From assembly GCA_029959085.1 (NCBI GenBank), contig JARWIR010000047.1:3162001-3226000 (forward strand): a DNA stretch of 64,000 bases. Reading direction: 5' to 3'. Positions within the stretch are counted from its first letter, which is position 1. Each line of letters opens with the position of its first letter. A program made the translations under genes and the position numbers. Below are positions 34,107-46,019 of the stretch, one piece after another. This stretch comes from Nemophila menziesii. Taxonomy: Eukaryota; Streptophyta; Magnoliopsida; Boraginales; Hydrophyllaceae. Below the pieces are notes generated by a model, which had not been told where the DNA came from, made no database searches, and saw nothing but the letters and a program-made list of their open reading frames with translations.

Positions 34107-36870
34107 TACTGGTGGTAGTGGTGTGACATTACTTGACGAGTCATCCTCACCACTTGAGCTGGATGATGAATCCTTTCCATGCTTTGCCTTTCGAATTCAA
34201 CCAGTAACCGATACATTCCTCTGTCATCCACCCTAAGTACAATACCTTTTATAGTTCTTGCAGATGTACCTCAGTTGCGTAATGCTGTTATTGTTATTAT
34301 AACAAAAAAAAATTATCTGAGTCATACCGAGTGCATTTGTAATGCGCATGTTCCACCATCTTTCCTTCCCTTTATTGTTGATCATCTTTTCACTCATCAC
34401 CTCTCTCTTCTCCATTTTTTTCTCTTTTCCAAATTAATTATCTCTCAAGTTTTTTTTTGTTTATTTTCTGATGTTGAATAGACACCCACAACAAAGTATT
34501 TATTCAATACCAAATAACAAATGCCAAAAACAAAATTTAGTAAATAATTAATTAATTAAGACGCCTTAATTATAGACATGGTAATTTCACCTTGTAGAAG
34601 CGCTTGTAATCATGACTTCATTATTTTAGTATTACAAAATGGTAATGGTAAGGGGTAATAATTCCATATCATTTTTTCGTAATCATATACCATATAACCA
34701 AATAAGTTAAAAATTAATATATATTATAAAACAAACTAGTCAATAATCCAGATGATCTACATAAAGAAAGAACGGTTAAGATCATCTTATACACAATATT
34801 TTACTCATTTGTATTATTTACATTAATTGTTTCTACTAATTTTTTTAAAAAAACACCTATTTGATTAGTTTTTACAATTTCCAAAATACCAATATTGAGG
34901 AGTTATTGTTTATTAATAAGGAAACAAATAATTGTTTTTTCCAAAAAAAAACTTTCACTAAATAAATATTTAACTAAACAAAACTATAGACACGTATTAG
35001 TCTTTAATATAGATAATATCTAAAAAACTTTAATAAACGAAATAAATAATTATTTTTTACTATAAATGGGATTATAGAATATAAATAATTATTATATTTG
35101 CTTAATAATACTTTGTAAAATTATATTAATGAAATTCCACATTGAATAATATAAATAATACAAAGATTTTAATCATGAATTAGAGATACCTCTCTACACA
35201 TTATAACATCCTTCCTAACACAAGGATTTGGATCATTCGACGTCTGAAAAATATGATCATACAACAAAATTAATTACATTTCCTTCACAAATTTAATTTG
35301 AAGCAAGACATATGCCCAAGCATTAGCTCAATCAGAGAGTAGATCTTTTCATTATGTTATAAGTGTCATATTATGGACATTTATAGTGAAATTATTGCAT
35401 AATATAGGAACATACACTACAATTCACTCATAAAGAAAAAAATCTCCTTCCTTTTTACAACTTCTTTTCCAAGAAAATGTTTTTTACTTTTTGCTTCAAG
35501 GCTAAATATCTTTTGCTAATTTGTGTTTTAATTTTTATTTGGTTTTATTTAACAATAATAATTGAATTATGAATTAAATAATAGAACTTGTCCTGAACAG
35601 TTTAAACATCTCAAAAGGAACAAATGAGATTCAGACCTTTGACAATAAAATTCTCCAAATAGGTATGATTTTTCCTTAAGTGTTGTTTTTTTCGTAATAT
35701 ATGGATATAGGGACCTATAATACAATTTGTGCTAGAAAATTGTAACTTTTGGATTTCGTGATAACATTAGGCCTTTATCTCGTAAATGTGACATTTGCCC
35801 CCTTAGATTTCAATTATGTGACAATGGAAGTCACTTTTTTGTAATTTCATTAGGTTTATAAGTGTTGGATAGTAAAATAGATTGTTAGGGAATTATTCTA
35901 ATAAAGCTTATACAATATCTTTTTAAAATGTATTTTTATATCTTTGTTTACTTATGTAGTTGTGACTTGCAATCTATAGGTAAATAACTCATTTGGTACC
36001 TTATCTTGCAAAATTAACATTTTAATCCCCTATCTTTTGAAAATTGTGACAATGTTATCTTTTTTTTTGTTTCCCTTATATTAGTAAAATGACATATTTA
36101 AGGGTATTTGTGTTGTTTATCACACCAATTGCACAGTGACATGTGGGTTTAACCCATATAATAATGGAAATATAAAAGGACTAACACTAGAACAAAAAAA
36201 ATAGGGATTAAAGGTTACATTTACAAGATAAGGTTCTAGATTGTAAAAAAAATGAAGGAATTAATAGGTTATTTAATCCTTTAATTATATTTTCCACCCT
36301 CTAATTTTTTTATGTAATTGTGTATTACGATAAATTATTTTCTAATTATTTTGTTTTAATATGTAAACAAATTTATTTGTAGTTTAAAAAGAAGAACTCT
36401 TGAAAAAGTTTATGCCTTTGGTGAGATCTCGCTTTTCTTTCTCCACATTTTTGGTGGCTCAAAATTTGAAAGATAATCTAGCTACTCATTGTTTTCGGGG
36501 GAAGCTTTAGGAATGTTTTTGGTGTGTTCTTTGTCGTTTTTGTTGTTCCTACAGAAATTGTCCCCGGAGGTGAAACTTGAAGCATGCATAGGGTTAAATT
36601 CGGTGAGATTGTTGTATTATTTCTTGAATCAAACATATCTTTGATGTTGAAGATATTGTTGTTGATGTTAAGACCCTGATTTCACGTCTATCGGTCATAA
36701 TGTTTTATTAAGGCTTTGATTAGGATGACATGTTATCTCATTTCCATTATTCTTCCTGTCTTGGAATATTTTTCAATAGTGATTGGTATCTCTTGGAAAT
36801 ATCTATTCATTCCCTCGAATAACATTGTGCATTATTGTTTGACAAACGATTTTGATAAGTTGATAACTTG

Positions 36871-37011
36871 ATTGGTGGAACTACATCCTGGATTGATGAA
36901 CCTCTACCATGGATCGGTGGAGCTCCCCCTAGATTGGTGGGGCTCCGTCCTGGATCTGTGGAGATCTACCCCGGATAAGTGTTACTCTGCCATGGATCAG
37001 TGAAACTTAAC
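36871..37011. repeat. Minisatellite of 20-21 bp (unit 3)
   Basis: Third copy of the seven-unit short repeat, almost identical to unit 2. Confidence 0.85.
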
Positions 37012-37020
37012 TCTCATTGG

Positions 37021-37284
37021 TCAAAATCTATCTTGTTGAAGCCTGCGGGTCGCATACCTATTGAAGCCATTTAAAATAAAAGTATTTTCCAAATAATTAC
37101 CTCTTGGTGGAGTCCGATTCATATTTATCATACTTGTAGCCAAATTATATGGCATAGACTTATTACTAGATTTAATAGAATTTATATGGGGCTTAGTTTC
37201 GAAGGAGGAATTTACTATTGCTTGGTTTCTAGCAGACATACCAAAACTTCTTGTAACTAAACAAGACAAGCCATATAAATTCAA
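37021..37284 (-). pseudogene. Unrecognised 87-codon frame, array unit 3
   Basis: Open across the same 87 codons, with LSCLV for LSCSV and SSNKS for SCNKS relative to the others. No ATG; a TGA lies upstream as in unit 2. Confidence 0.45.
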
Positions 37285-39548
37285 TACTGGTGGTAGTGGT
37301 GTGACATTACTTGACGAGTCATCCTCACCATTTGAGCTGGATGATGAATCCTTTCCATGCTTTGCCTTTCGGATTCAACCAGTAAGCGATACATTCCTCT
37401 GTCATCCACCCTAAGTACAATACCTTTTATAGTTCTTGCAGATGTACCTTAGTTGCGTAATGCTGTTATTGTAATTATAACAAATTTTTTTTTATCTGAG
37501 TCATACCCAGGGCATTTGTAATGCGCATGTTCCACCATCTTTCCTTCCCTCTATTGTTGATCATCTTTACACTCATCACCTCTCTCTTCTCCATTTTTTT
37601 CTCTTTCCAAATTAATTATCTCTCAAGTTTTTTTTTGTTTTTTTCCTGATGTTGAATAGACATCCACAACAAAGTATTTATACAATACCAAATAACAAAT
37701 GCCAAAAAAAAAATTTAGTAAATAATTAATTAATTAAGACGCCTTAATTATAGACATGGTAATTTCACCTTGTAGAAGCGCTTATAATCATGACTTCATT
37801 ATTTTAGTATTACAAAATGGTAATGGTAAGGGGTAATAATTCCATATCATTTTTTCGTAATCATATACCATATAACCAAATAAGTTAAAAATTAATATAT
37901 ATTATAAAACAAACTAGTCAATAATCCAGATTATCTACATAAACAAAGAACGGTTAGGATCATCTTATACACAATATTTTACTCATTTGTATGATTTACA
38001 TTAATTGTTTCTACTAATTTTTTAAAAAAAACACCTATTTGATTAGTTTTTACAATTTCCAAAATACCAATATTGAGGAGTTATTGTTTATTAATAAGGA
38101 AACAAATAATTGCTTTTTCCAAAAAAAACATTCACTAAATAAATATTTCACTAAACAAAACTATAGACACGTATTAGTCTTTAATATAGATAATATCTAA
38201 AAACCTTTGATAAACGAAATAAATAATTATTTTTTACTATAAATGGGATTATAGAATATAAATAATTATTATATTTGCTTAATAATACTTTGTAAAATTA
38301 TATTAATGGAATTCCACATTGAATAATATAAAGAATACAAAGATTTTAATCATGAATTAGAGATACCTCTCTACACATTATAACATCCTTCCTAACACAA
38401 GGATTTGGATCATTCGACGTCTGAAAAATATGATCATACAACAAAATTAATTACATTTCCTTCACAAATTAAATTTGAAGCAAGACATATGCCCAAGCAT
38501 TAGCTCAATCAGAGAGTAGATCTTTTCATTATGTTATAAGTGTCATATTATGGACATTTATAGTGAAATTATTGCATAATATAGGAACATACACTGCAAT
38601 TCACTCATAAAGAAAAAAATCTCCTTCCTTTTTACAACTTCTTTTCCAAGAAAATGTTTTTTACTTTTTGCTTCAAGGCTAAATATCTTTTGCTAATTTG
38701 TGTTTTAATTTTTATTTGGTTTTATTTAACAATAATAATTGAATTATGAATTAAATAATAGAACTTGTCCTTAACAGTTTAAACATCTCAAATGGAACAA
38801 ATGAGATTCAGACCTTTGACAATAAAATTCTCCAAATTGGTATGATTTTTCCTTAAGTGTTGTTATTTTCGTAATATATGGATATAGGGACCTATAATAC
38901 AATTTGTGCTAGAAAATTGTAACTTTTGGATTTCGTGATAACATTAGGCCTTTATCACGTAAATGTGACATTTGCCCCCTTAGATTTCAATTATGTGACA
39001 ATGGAAGTCACTTTTCTGTAATTTCATTAGGTCTATATGTGTTGGATAGTAAAATAGTTTTTTAGAGAATTTTTCTAATAAAGCTTATACAATATCTTTT
39101 TAAAATGTATTTTTATATCTTTGTTTACTTATGTAGTTGTGACTTGCATTCTATAGGTAAATAACTCATTTGGTACCTTATCTTGCAAAAGTAACATTTT
39201 AATCCCCTATCTTTTTATAATTGTGACAATGTTATCCTTTTTTTTATTTCCCTTATATAAGTAAAATGACATATTTAAGGGTATTTTCGTTGTTTATCAC
39301 ACCATTGCACAGTGACATGTGGGTTTAACCCATATAATAATGGAAATATAAAAGGACTAACACTAGAACAAAAGAAAAATAGGGATTAAAGGTTACATTT
39401 ACAAGATAAGGTTCTAGATTGTAAAAAAAATGAAGGAATTAATAGGTTATTTAATCCTTTAATTATATTTTTCACCCTCTAATTTTTTTATGTAATTGTG
39501 TATTACGATAAATTATTTTCTAATTATTTTGTTTTAATATGTAAACAA

Positions 39549-41149
39549 ATTAGTTAGTTATCCATTTTCATTGAAAGGTAAAAACAAACTCTTTTTATAT
39601 TGCTCGGGTGAAAAATATTTCCTTTTAATTTTTTTATTTTAATGAAATACAAATTTTTCTGTGTAGTTTGACTAGAAGCAAAGGAGGAAAAGAAGGCAAA
39701 GCACTATGAGCCGCCCTAAGATACAACAATGCAACTTCAATGATATTTACAACTAATGTCCACTTACTAAAAATAGTACCCCAAAATTATTTTTTATTTA
39801 AAATATATTTCAATGTATATTTAAAATAAAGTAATTTAGTAATGATAGATGTAATAATTGTAATTCTTAATATGTGTGAAAATTAAATGGACATCATTTA
39901 TAGGACTGAAGAAGTACTTAATAAGAAGAAATATATTGTTTTATTTTATCGAAAGAATAAAGTTGAATAGATGTTTTGAGTAGTTATTCTAAAAGATATT
40001 TTAAAATTCTATCATTTTCTTAGTTGGTTTAAATTTATATTTTTTTTATTAATAATAAGGTGTTATACTCAAAAGTAATTTATAAAATTTTGAATTATTT
40101 TATAAATATTAAGAAGTAAAAATAATATCATAAATACTATCTTTTATACATTAAACCTGGTGAATCATGTTTTTGTCATTATTCACCTACTCATTCATCA
40201 ATCCACATTCAACTAAAGCATATCATTTTCGTAACATCTATAAAAAAAAATTAAATTATTTCTACTTATATATATATATAAACAAGTTGTTACAAACACC
40301 ACTTTAAATGATGAAATGGGTAGAACGAGGTGACTTAACATGACATTGTGACAAAGTATAAAGCACAATAACATGGATAAGTAAGATACTCACATCAAGT
40401 ATCGAATTGCGCCATTAACTATCTGTCAACAAGACGAATAATCCACAAAATTATTGAAATACCGGTATTTCAGAATAGTTGGTGAACGATAAACACACAT
40501 TATACTCATACCTGCATCGCGAAAATATTAAGTCTATAAATCTAAGGCCACTACAAGAACACAACATGTATCGAAAGAGTAACTGAACAACAACAAAATA
40601 ATTGTAGATATATAAAACCTTATATACAATATCTTTCTAGACCTAAGGAAACCCTAAGCCAAAAGTCCAAAAAGTGATTGACAAACACTAATAAAAATCA
40701 ACCTAAGAAACAAATGAATTGATAAAATAACCGAGATAAAAAGATTCGAGTACACCTATTAACCCAAACAAAGATGACGCATAAGAAGAACCAAACGAGA
40801 ACCATAATCTCATTAGAACTCTTGAATTGAAAGTCGAACAAAAGAATTGACGAGAAATAATGGTACCACCAAAATACGAAACTAGAGGCAAAACAATAAA
40901 AATCATACAAATACCCAAACAAAGACTATCAAGCTTCAATTCCAAATTAGAGTCAAACCATCAAAGAAGCCTAATAGTCGCTTTGAGTAAATTACCTAAA
41001 TACCGAGTCAATCTCCGTATGCCAATGTTACATCACAAGACAAGAGAGTTGAAATCTAAGGTAAAGGTAATCCTACGGTTAAGTAACGTAAATTACTCTA
41101 GAGAAGACCGTGTTGTCCATTTCCATTTCCATTAAACGAGCCACCAAAA
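39549..41149. repeat. Blocks E, B and start of F, right flank of the array
   Basis: 39549-39664 repeats 30350-30466. Homology with 14365-15880 continues through block E and the diverged block B (to about 41040) into block F, where the Athila-like element begins after ACACT. Confidence 0.8.
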
Positions 41150-41154
41150 ACACT
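41150..41154. other. Target-site duplication of the Athila-like element (left)
   Basis: ACACT, identical to 49200-49204. The uninterrupted paralogue near 15872 carries ACACT once. Confidence 0.95.
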
Positions 41155-42651
41155 TGGTGGGGCAAAGGTGTGATAAATAAATAGATAAATAAAGATAATA
41201 ATAAAAAGTCACACACCCTTGATAACCACGGAACTCACTGCAAGTATCACAGATCGTTTGCAAGTTTTAATGATAAGTCAAGTTCGTTCGCAGGGATTGT
41301 ATATGTTAGATCAATTTATGTTTAACAAGCGTAGATGAAGTTAGATGTTTGAATAAAATATGAAAAGATAAATAACTATCTAATGCAAATAAATAAATAA
41401 AACAAATAAACAAAACAAGTAACTAAATATGAAAGTAAGTCAAATAGATTAGGATTACTAGGTCTATTACTCAATTGTTATTCTAACCTGTCACATTAAG
41501 CATTATATATTAACCAGCATTCTAAATTCTACGTAGCCTTTCCTTAGGCGTAGGAGCTACCTCTCCACTACTAGGGATTCCTAAGTAATGATTGGTGATT
41601 AAATCAAACCTTAATGGCTATCTAGTTACACTAGACGATTATGTGGTGTTGTCAATAACGAAGATTAATCCTAAGATTGATCAGATCTAGGGAAATAAGT
41701 CAAAACACATAATACAATATACGCCAAGCTTAACCAATTAGAATAAACAAATAGTATTTAAAGACAAAATAATAATCCAACAATTAAAAGTAAACTTACA
41801 GAATAACAGCTTAGAAATATGGTTGAGAATAGATCTATAGCTAGTTACTCTAGGTATAGAGAAGGTGAGATGTAGAAGAGGGGTTGTCAGTCTCCAATCT
41901 TCTTCTTCTTGTCTTCTTCTATAGGTCAACTTGCTTCTTGGATGAATAGCTTGATTCTAAGGATGAATATCTAACTAAAGGACTAAGCTATTGTTTAAAA
42001 CTAAGAGAATATAAGTAAAGAATAAGCCTATACTTTGCAATTGAGCAAGGACATGTTTACAATGATAAGAGGGTGTATTTATAGGTATCTTGGAAGCCCT
42101 AATTCGTTTTCTTGAAGGAGAAGTAAGTAGTGGACTCCAAGCCCAACTCTAATTCGTATGGGAATAAAGATAAACACTGCTGCACCGTTCTGAGCATATC
42201 TTCTTCGTTATTGGTCAGTTTTTGCTCCATAATATACCAAAAGAATCGCAACAGAATTATCTTGACCATTTAGATGGAAATCACCAGATTCGGCCTATTT
42301 CTTTGGTAAAAACGCATATCTTTGGACGTGATCTGCAAAATCCCAGATTTAGGCACCTTTTCCTTTTTCATTTTTTTAGCTTTTATTTCCTTTTTTCCAA
42401 TTACCATGCTAATCTCTTTCCATAAGTTGTTGTCTTTGACTTGGACTCTAATTAAGCTCCATAATTATCTTTAAAGCTTCACACTAAATAAATAATTAAA
42501 CCCAATATACTCTAAAAATATTATTTTACTAAATCAAGACTCAAAATAGGAAAGTGCACTATTTCACAAGAAAATCGACTATAATGACTTATAAATCACT
42601 AAAAATGATGTCTCATCCTAATATAAATCTATCACAAATGAGGAGACATCA
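41155..42651 (-). repeat. 3' LTR of the Athila-like element
   Basis: 1497 bp, TGATGTCTCC...CCCCACCA on the minus strand. A TATA box lies at 42076-42083 (TATAAATA on the minus strand). Small frames inside, including 41738-41929, are also in the other LTR and are not genes. Confidence 0.93.
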
Positions 42652-42668
42652 AGACCCCCAACTCAAAG
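42652..42668 (-). promoter_or_regulatory. Polypurine tract (plus-strand primer)
   Basis: CTTTGAGTTGGGGGTCT on the minus strand abuts the 3' LTR start TGATGTC. Athila-group elements use this kind of GAGTTGGGGG tract. Confidence 0.85.
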
Positions 42669-44379
42669 TTGTATCGTCCCGATACAATAAAGATAAAAAT
42701 AAAGGGAAGTCTCTAAATAAACACCTAGGTCAATTAAGCACAGAATACAGAAGATAGAAGAATATGGAGAATAGACTCGAAGCAACTACTCAGAAAATTT
42801 CATGTAATAATATTTAAAAACTACATACCTGTACACTTCTCATATCCACAGTCAACACGGCTTGAATTCAAGATCAGATTAGTTTCGCAATGTAAGAAGG
42901 ATTGGGACTTTACTCATTTCCCCAAGGAAGCTATAGATTGTTCATCGAACTTCACTAGTGTCCAAAGATCCATTTAACTACTCTCTATTGGCTCAATCAC
43001 TTCTCAATTACATAGCAAAGAATCAAAAGGTCTTTAAGGTTATAATTTAGGCTTAGGGACGGTATGATAGTATATTTGGATAATTTGGAGTGAGCTTTTG
43101 ACTCTCTCCTCACTAGCCATCAACGAATCGCCCTAGAGCTTGAGTTACTCTCATAAAACGTTTCTCACTCAACTTAATGAATTCTTGATGCATAATTTAG
43201 CATCCCCAATAACCCAATTAAAGCATAAGATGTTCAGATAAAAATTCCACTTTGCCGGTCCGAATATATATATTTTCTTTTCTTTTCAAATCAATTTCTT
43301 AACCTATGACTCTCTTTTAATGATGAGATATCACGCTATTTTCTCATATATATATTTTTTCTTTTACTGCCCTTGTTGGCAAAATTAGCTCGTAGCTTCT
43401 TTTTCATTCACTATTACCCCGGCAAAGGGTTACAATACAAATCTGTGAAACTTCATCACTAATTAGCACAGAGCACAATTAATAAGCTCAAAAATCCCAT
43501 CCCAATAATATTTCCCATAATGGTGGACCCACCACCCCAAACTCAAGCTCTAAAACAATTGTCTATGCATCGCGATTCGAGTGCGGGTCATATGGAAAAG
43601 TCTTATAATCTAAAAGGATATGGCTTATAATGTGGCTAAAAAGGCTTTAGAAAGGCTAGAAGGGGATGAGAAGGGTATAGCATATACTCAAAAAATAACA
43701 ATGTGAGAAGGTATAAAAAGGCTTCAAAGGCTTCAAATATGAAAGAACCGCCTTAATCACTTTCTACACTATGTAATTTCGTTATTTTCTTACCTTTAGC
43801 ACTTTCATCAAATGGTTTTGTCAACTAGCTTGGATCTCATGGCCTACACACTTCTAAAGGTTCCCTGAGATCGAACATACTTTCTATCGCATTGCTCACT
43901 AATCTTCTCTTTACTATCAATGTGTGTTTTCCTGTAAATACTCAAAGCGTACAAATAAAATAGGTCATAAACATACTACTTTCTATCATTAATCTATTGA
44001 GCTTATGCCTTCAAGCTATTTAAACACATTCTACATACATCTAAACCTTCAAAAATTTTAATTTTGCCTAAAAACAGAAAAATGGAGATGAGAGACAACG
44101 AATGCCCACACCCCCAACTCAAAAATGAGCCGTGTCCCCACGACTCGAAAAGACTCGAAAATAAAAGAAAAGAAAATTAAAATTTTACAGATATTGCACA
44201 TAAAGAATAGGTAAGGAAGAAAGAAAACATACTCTTCGAGGCTATTTACCTCGCCTGATCAATACCCAGAATAGGGTGCAGTGCTTTCCATGTATGTAAA
44301 CTTCTAGTATCACCAATTTCGCTTTCCCTTACATCTTCTTATGCTCCATCCCAATCAATCACACCCTAGAAATCTCTTG
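42669..44379 (-). other. Athila-like internal non-coding region, 3' side
   Basis: No long frame. A polypurine-like copy TTTTTGAGTTGGGGGTGTGG lies at about 44108-44127. Another degenerate one, GAGTTTGGGGTGGTGG, lies at about 43531-43546. A short frame of 67 codons at 42554-42757 on the plus strand crosses the LTR boundary and is spurious. Confidence 0.6.
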
Positions 44380-44844
44380 TTAATCTTCTTCCAATTCTGC
44401 TCTTGAATACTTTCTCATGTGAAGGTGTTCATCCAGGAATATGTTTTGAACACCGCTACTAGCGTCCCAGAAGCTTTGTTCATCTATGATATAGGAATCT
44501 TTGACTAGAAGAGGTATTGACATCTTCTGTTCCCTAATTACAATTGCTTGCTTTTTAGGATTTGAATCCACCAAAAACCGGTTCCTCTCTAATTGCTTGA
44601 CTCCAGTTATCTTGTAATTATTCCCAAACTAGTATCCATCTCAATTGATTTCATCTAGAACTTACCCAATATCTTGCTTTGATTCTTCATCTCCCATAAA
44701 ACTTGATAATTTCTCTATTTTCTTCATCATCTCTTTTGACCCCCAACTCAAAGCTTTGAACACTCTTGAAATTTGTAACTTATGATCATAGGTGGAACAA
44801 GCTTTATTTTTGTTAGGAAAGGTGTTAGGATGACAATTCTCCAT
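44380..44844 (-). pseudogene. Accessory frame in env-like position, about 155 codons, three stops
   Basis: Starting at ATG 44844, one reading frame runs MENCHPNTFPNK, then FKALSWGSKEMMKKIEKLSS, then after stops at about 44659, 44641 and 44632 continues with NNYKITGVKQLERNRF, KQAIVIREQKMS and FWDASSGVQNIFLDE to a stop at 44380. It lies between the end of pol and the 3' LTR, where Athila elements carry an env-like ORF. There is no signal peptide or membrane segment, and it resembles no protein I recognise. The overlapping 131-codon frame at 44748-45143 has skewed Leu/Asn composition and is probably its shadow. Confidence 0.4.
44738..44753 (-). repeat. Internal copy of the polypurine tract motif
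   Basis: CTTTGAGTTGGGGGTC is identical over 16 bases to the functional tract at 42653-42668, 2.1 kb away from any LTR. Confidence 0.7.
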
Positions 44845-45144
44845 GTGGGTATGATTGAATTAAGCTTTAATGATGTGGGTTTAAGGAATTTGAGAAGAAG
44901 ATCTTGAAATTCATGGTTTTGATTCTTGGTTTCTAGGTGTTTTTCTATGATTTGGGTGCTTGAATCTTCTTTGTAATGATGTAGGGAAGGATTTGGATGA
45001 GAATTCATGGTGATTTGGTAGTGTTTTGATGATTGGTGAAGGTTTTTATGAGCTTCAATGGAGTTGAGAAAGTTTTGGGGAAGAAGGAGAAGCTTAAGGT
45101 TTAATAAATTCGGAATTAAAAGCTTAATACCTCCTTTATACACT

Positions 45145-45415
45145 CTCTGGCGGCTCGTGCGGACTACCCCTGCGGACCAGGGGGTGTACCGCGGGGTACA
45201 CCGCGCCTTCTACGTCAAAAAACCCGTGGTAGGACCCCGTGGCACGTGTTTGTGCGGTGCATGGCGCGGTATAGGGTCCGGTATACCGGACCCATCAGCT
45301 ATATTTTTTTTTCTTTTCTGTACACAACACGTGGCTGCTACCCGTTGCACGGGTTTTTACCCTGTGGTGCACCGCGGCTGAGGTCCAGTGTACCGCACCT
45401 GGCAAAAACCACCCA
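45145..45415. other. GC-rich palindromic island
   Basis: The only clearly GC-rich stretch in the window. It contains a perfect 20-bp palindrome GGGTCCGGTATACCGGACCC (45274-45293), the hairpin GGTGTACC-GCGG-GGTACACC (45183-45202), and further variants of GTACCGC/GCACCGCGG at about 45370-45395. Overlapping plus-strand frames (45058-45539) exist only because stops are rare in GC-rich DNA; no domain is seen. Confidence 0.75.
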
Positions 45416-45725
45416 AACAGCTAGATCTCGAAAAGTTATGCAGTTTAGGCTCAAAGATCACCTGATTTCGACATCCGAGTGCAAAGATATGACTTGCCGA
45501 AGTTTCTCTGTTCCGAAAATTTTTTGCTCGCTTCCCTAACTCGATTTCTCCAATACCTAATCATCAAAAACACTAATACCTTACTCAAATATGCAATATC
45601 AACTAAAATTAACTAAACTAAACATAAATTAAAAACGCAAAAGACATGAAAATTAAAAAACTACGGGTTGTCTCCCGTACAGCACTTTTGTTTAACGTCT
45701 TTCAAAGTTAGACGTGTTACCTCGA

Positions 45726-46019
45726 TTAAGGCTTGCGTACATAACCTCCCCAACAACGGGTTAGGTTATGCTCATCTACTATCCGAAGTTTGTGACCCTT
45801 CTTAGCTTGTATCTCAATCCGTTTTGACGAAATAACTCTCGTAACTACAAACGGACCCATCCACGAATCCTTGAATCCCCGTGGTCTATTCTCTTGTTTG
45901 GGGGCTTTCCATGCAACCATGTCACCAACCCCAAACTCACTTTTGATTCTCTTTTTCACGGGTCTATTGTGGACTTTATTTTTAATTTCTTTTGTCACAA
46001 CTCGGAGTGTCGGGGCTTT
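45726..46019 (-). pseudogene. Integrase C-terminal end (Athila-like), in frame after protease
   Basis: The frame is continuous with the protease frame except for one TAA at 46020-46022. After it come KAPTLRVVTKEIKNKVHNRP, then EFGVGDMVAWKAP, WMGPFVVTRVIS and IVDEHNLTRCW, ending at 45726. This is the small-barrel domain plus tail that ends Ty3/Gypsy integrases (usual form: F-x-x-GD-x-V-L, then W-x-GPF-x-V). The H-D-D-E catalytic core that should precede it is missing, so the pol interior was deleted. Confidence 0.7.

Larger units (their letters stand above)
33652..36829. repeat. Array unit 2
   Basis: Complete 3178-bp unit with the same internal order: minisatellite at 33693-33833, frame at 33843-34106, block C at about 35340-36430 and tail at about 36440-36829. 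Confidence 0.9.
30469..39548. repeat. Tandem array of a 3.18-kb unit, about 2.85 copies
   Basis: Three head-to-tail copies begin with CATTATTGTTTGACAAACG at 30469, 33652 and 36830, giving unit lengths of 3183 and 3178 bp. The third is truncated at 39548, lacking the final 460 bp or so. By eye the copies differ at only a few percent of positions. Each unit contains a short repeat, a minus-strand 87-codon frame, a TA-rich non-coding part, a block C copy with foldback MITE, and about 400 bp found nowhere else in the window. Such length and order are unlike a classical satellite. Confidence 0.95.
36830..39548. repeat. Array unit 3, truncated
   Basis: 2719 bp. Ends within block C at GTAAACAAATT, where block E-type sequence (TAGTTAGTTATCC) takes over. 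The unit tail and exon-like remnant are missing. Confidence 0.9.

Noticed and set aside
34179..34481. 100-codon plus-strand frame in array unit 2
   Set aside because: Broken in units 1 and 3 by small length changes in the T-runs, and antisense to the other gene-like frames.
30469..39548. CRISPR array or satellite DNA
   Set aside because: The units are 3.18 kb and composite, with no short repeat-spacer layout and not the usual length of plant satellites.
44748..45143. 131-codon minus-strand frame in the Athila-like element
   Set aside because: Composition is Leu/Asn/His-rich without structure, and it overlaps the better accessory frame at 44380-44844.
45058..45539. Two plus-strand frames of 107 and 97 codons
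   Set aside because: They lie on the GC-rich island, where stops are rare, and overlap each other in different phases. No domain is seen.
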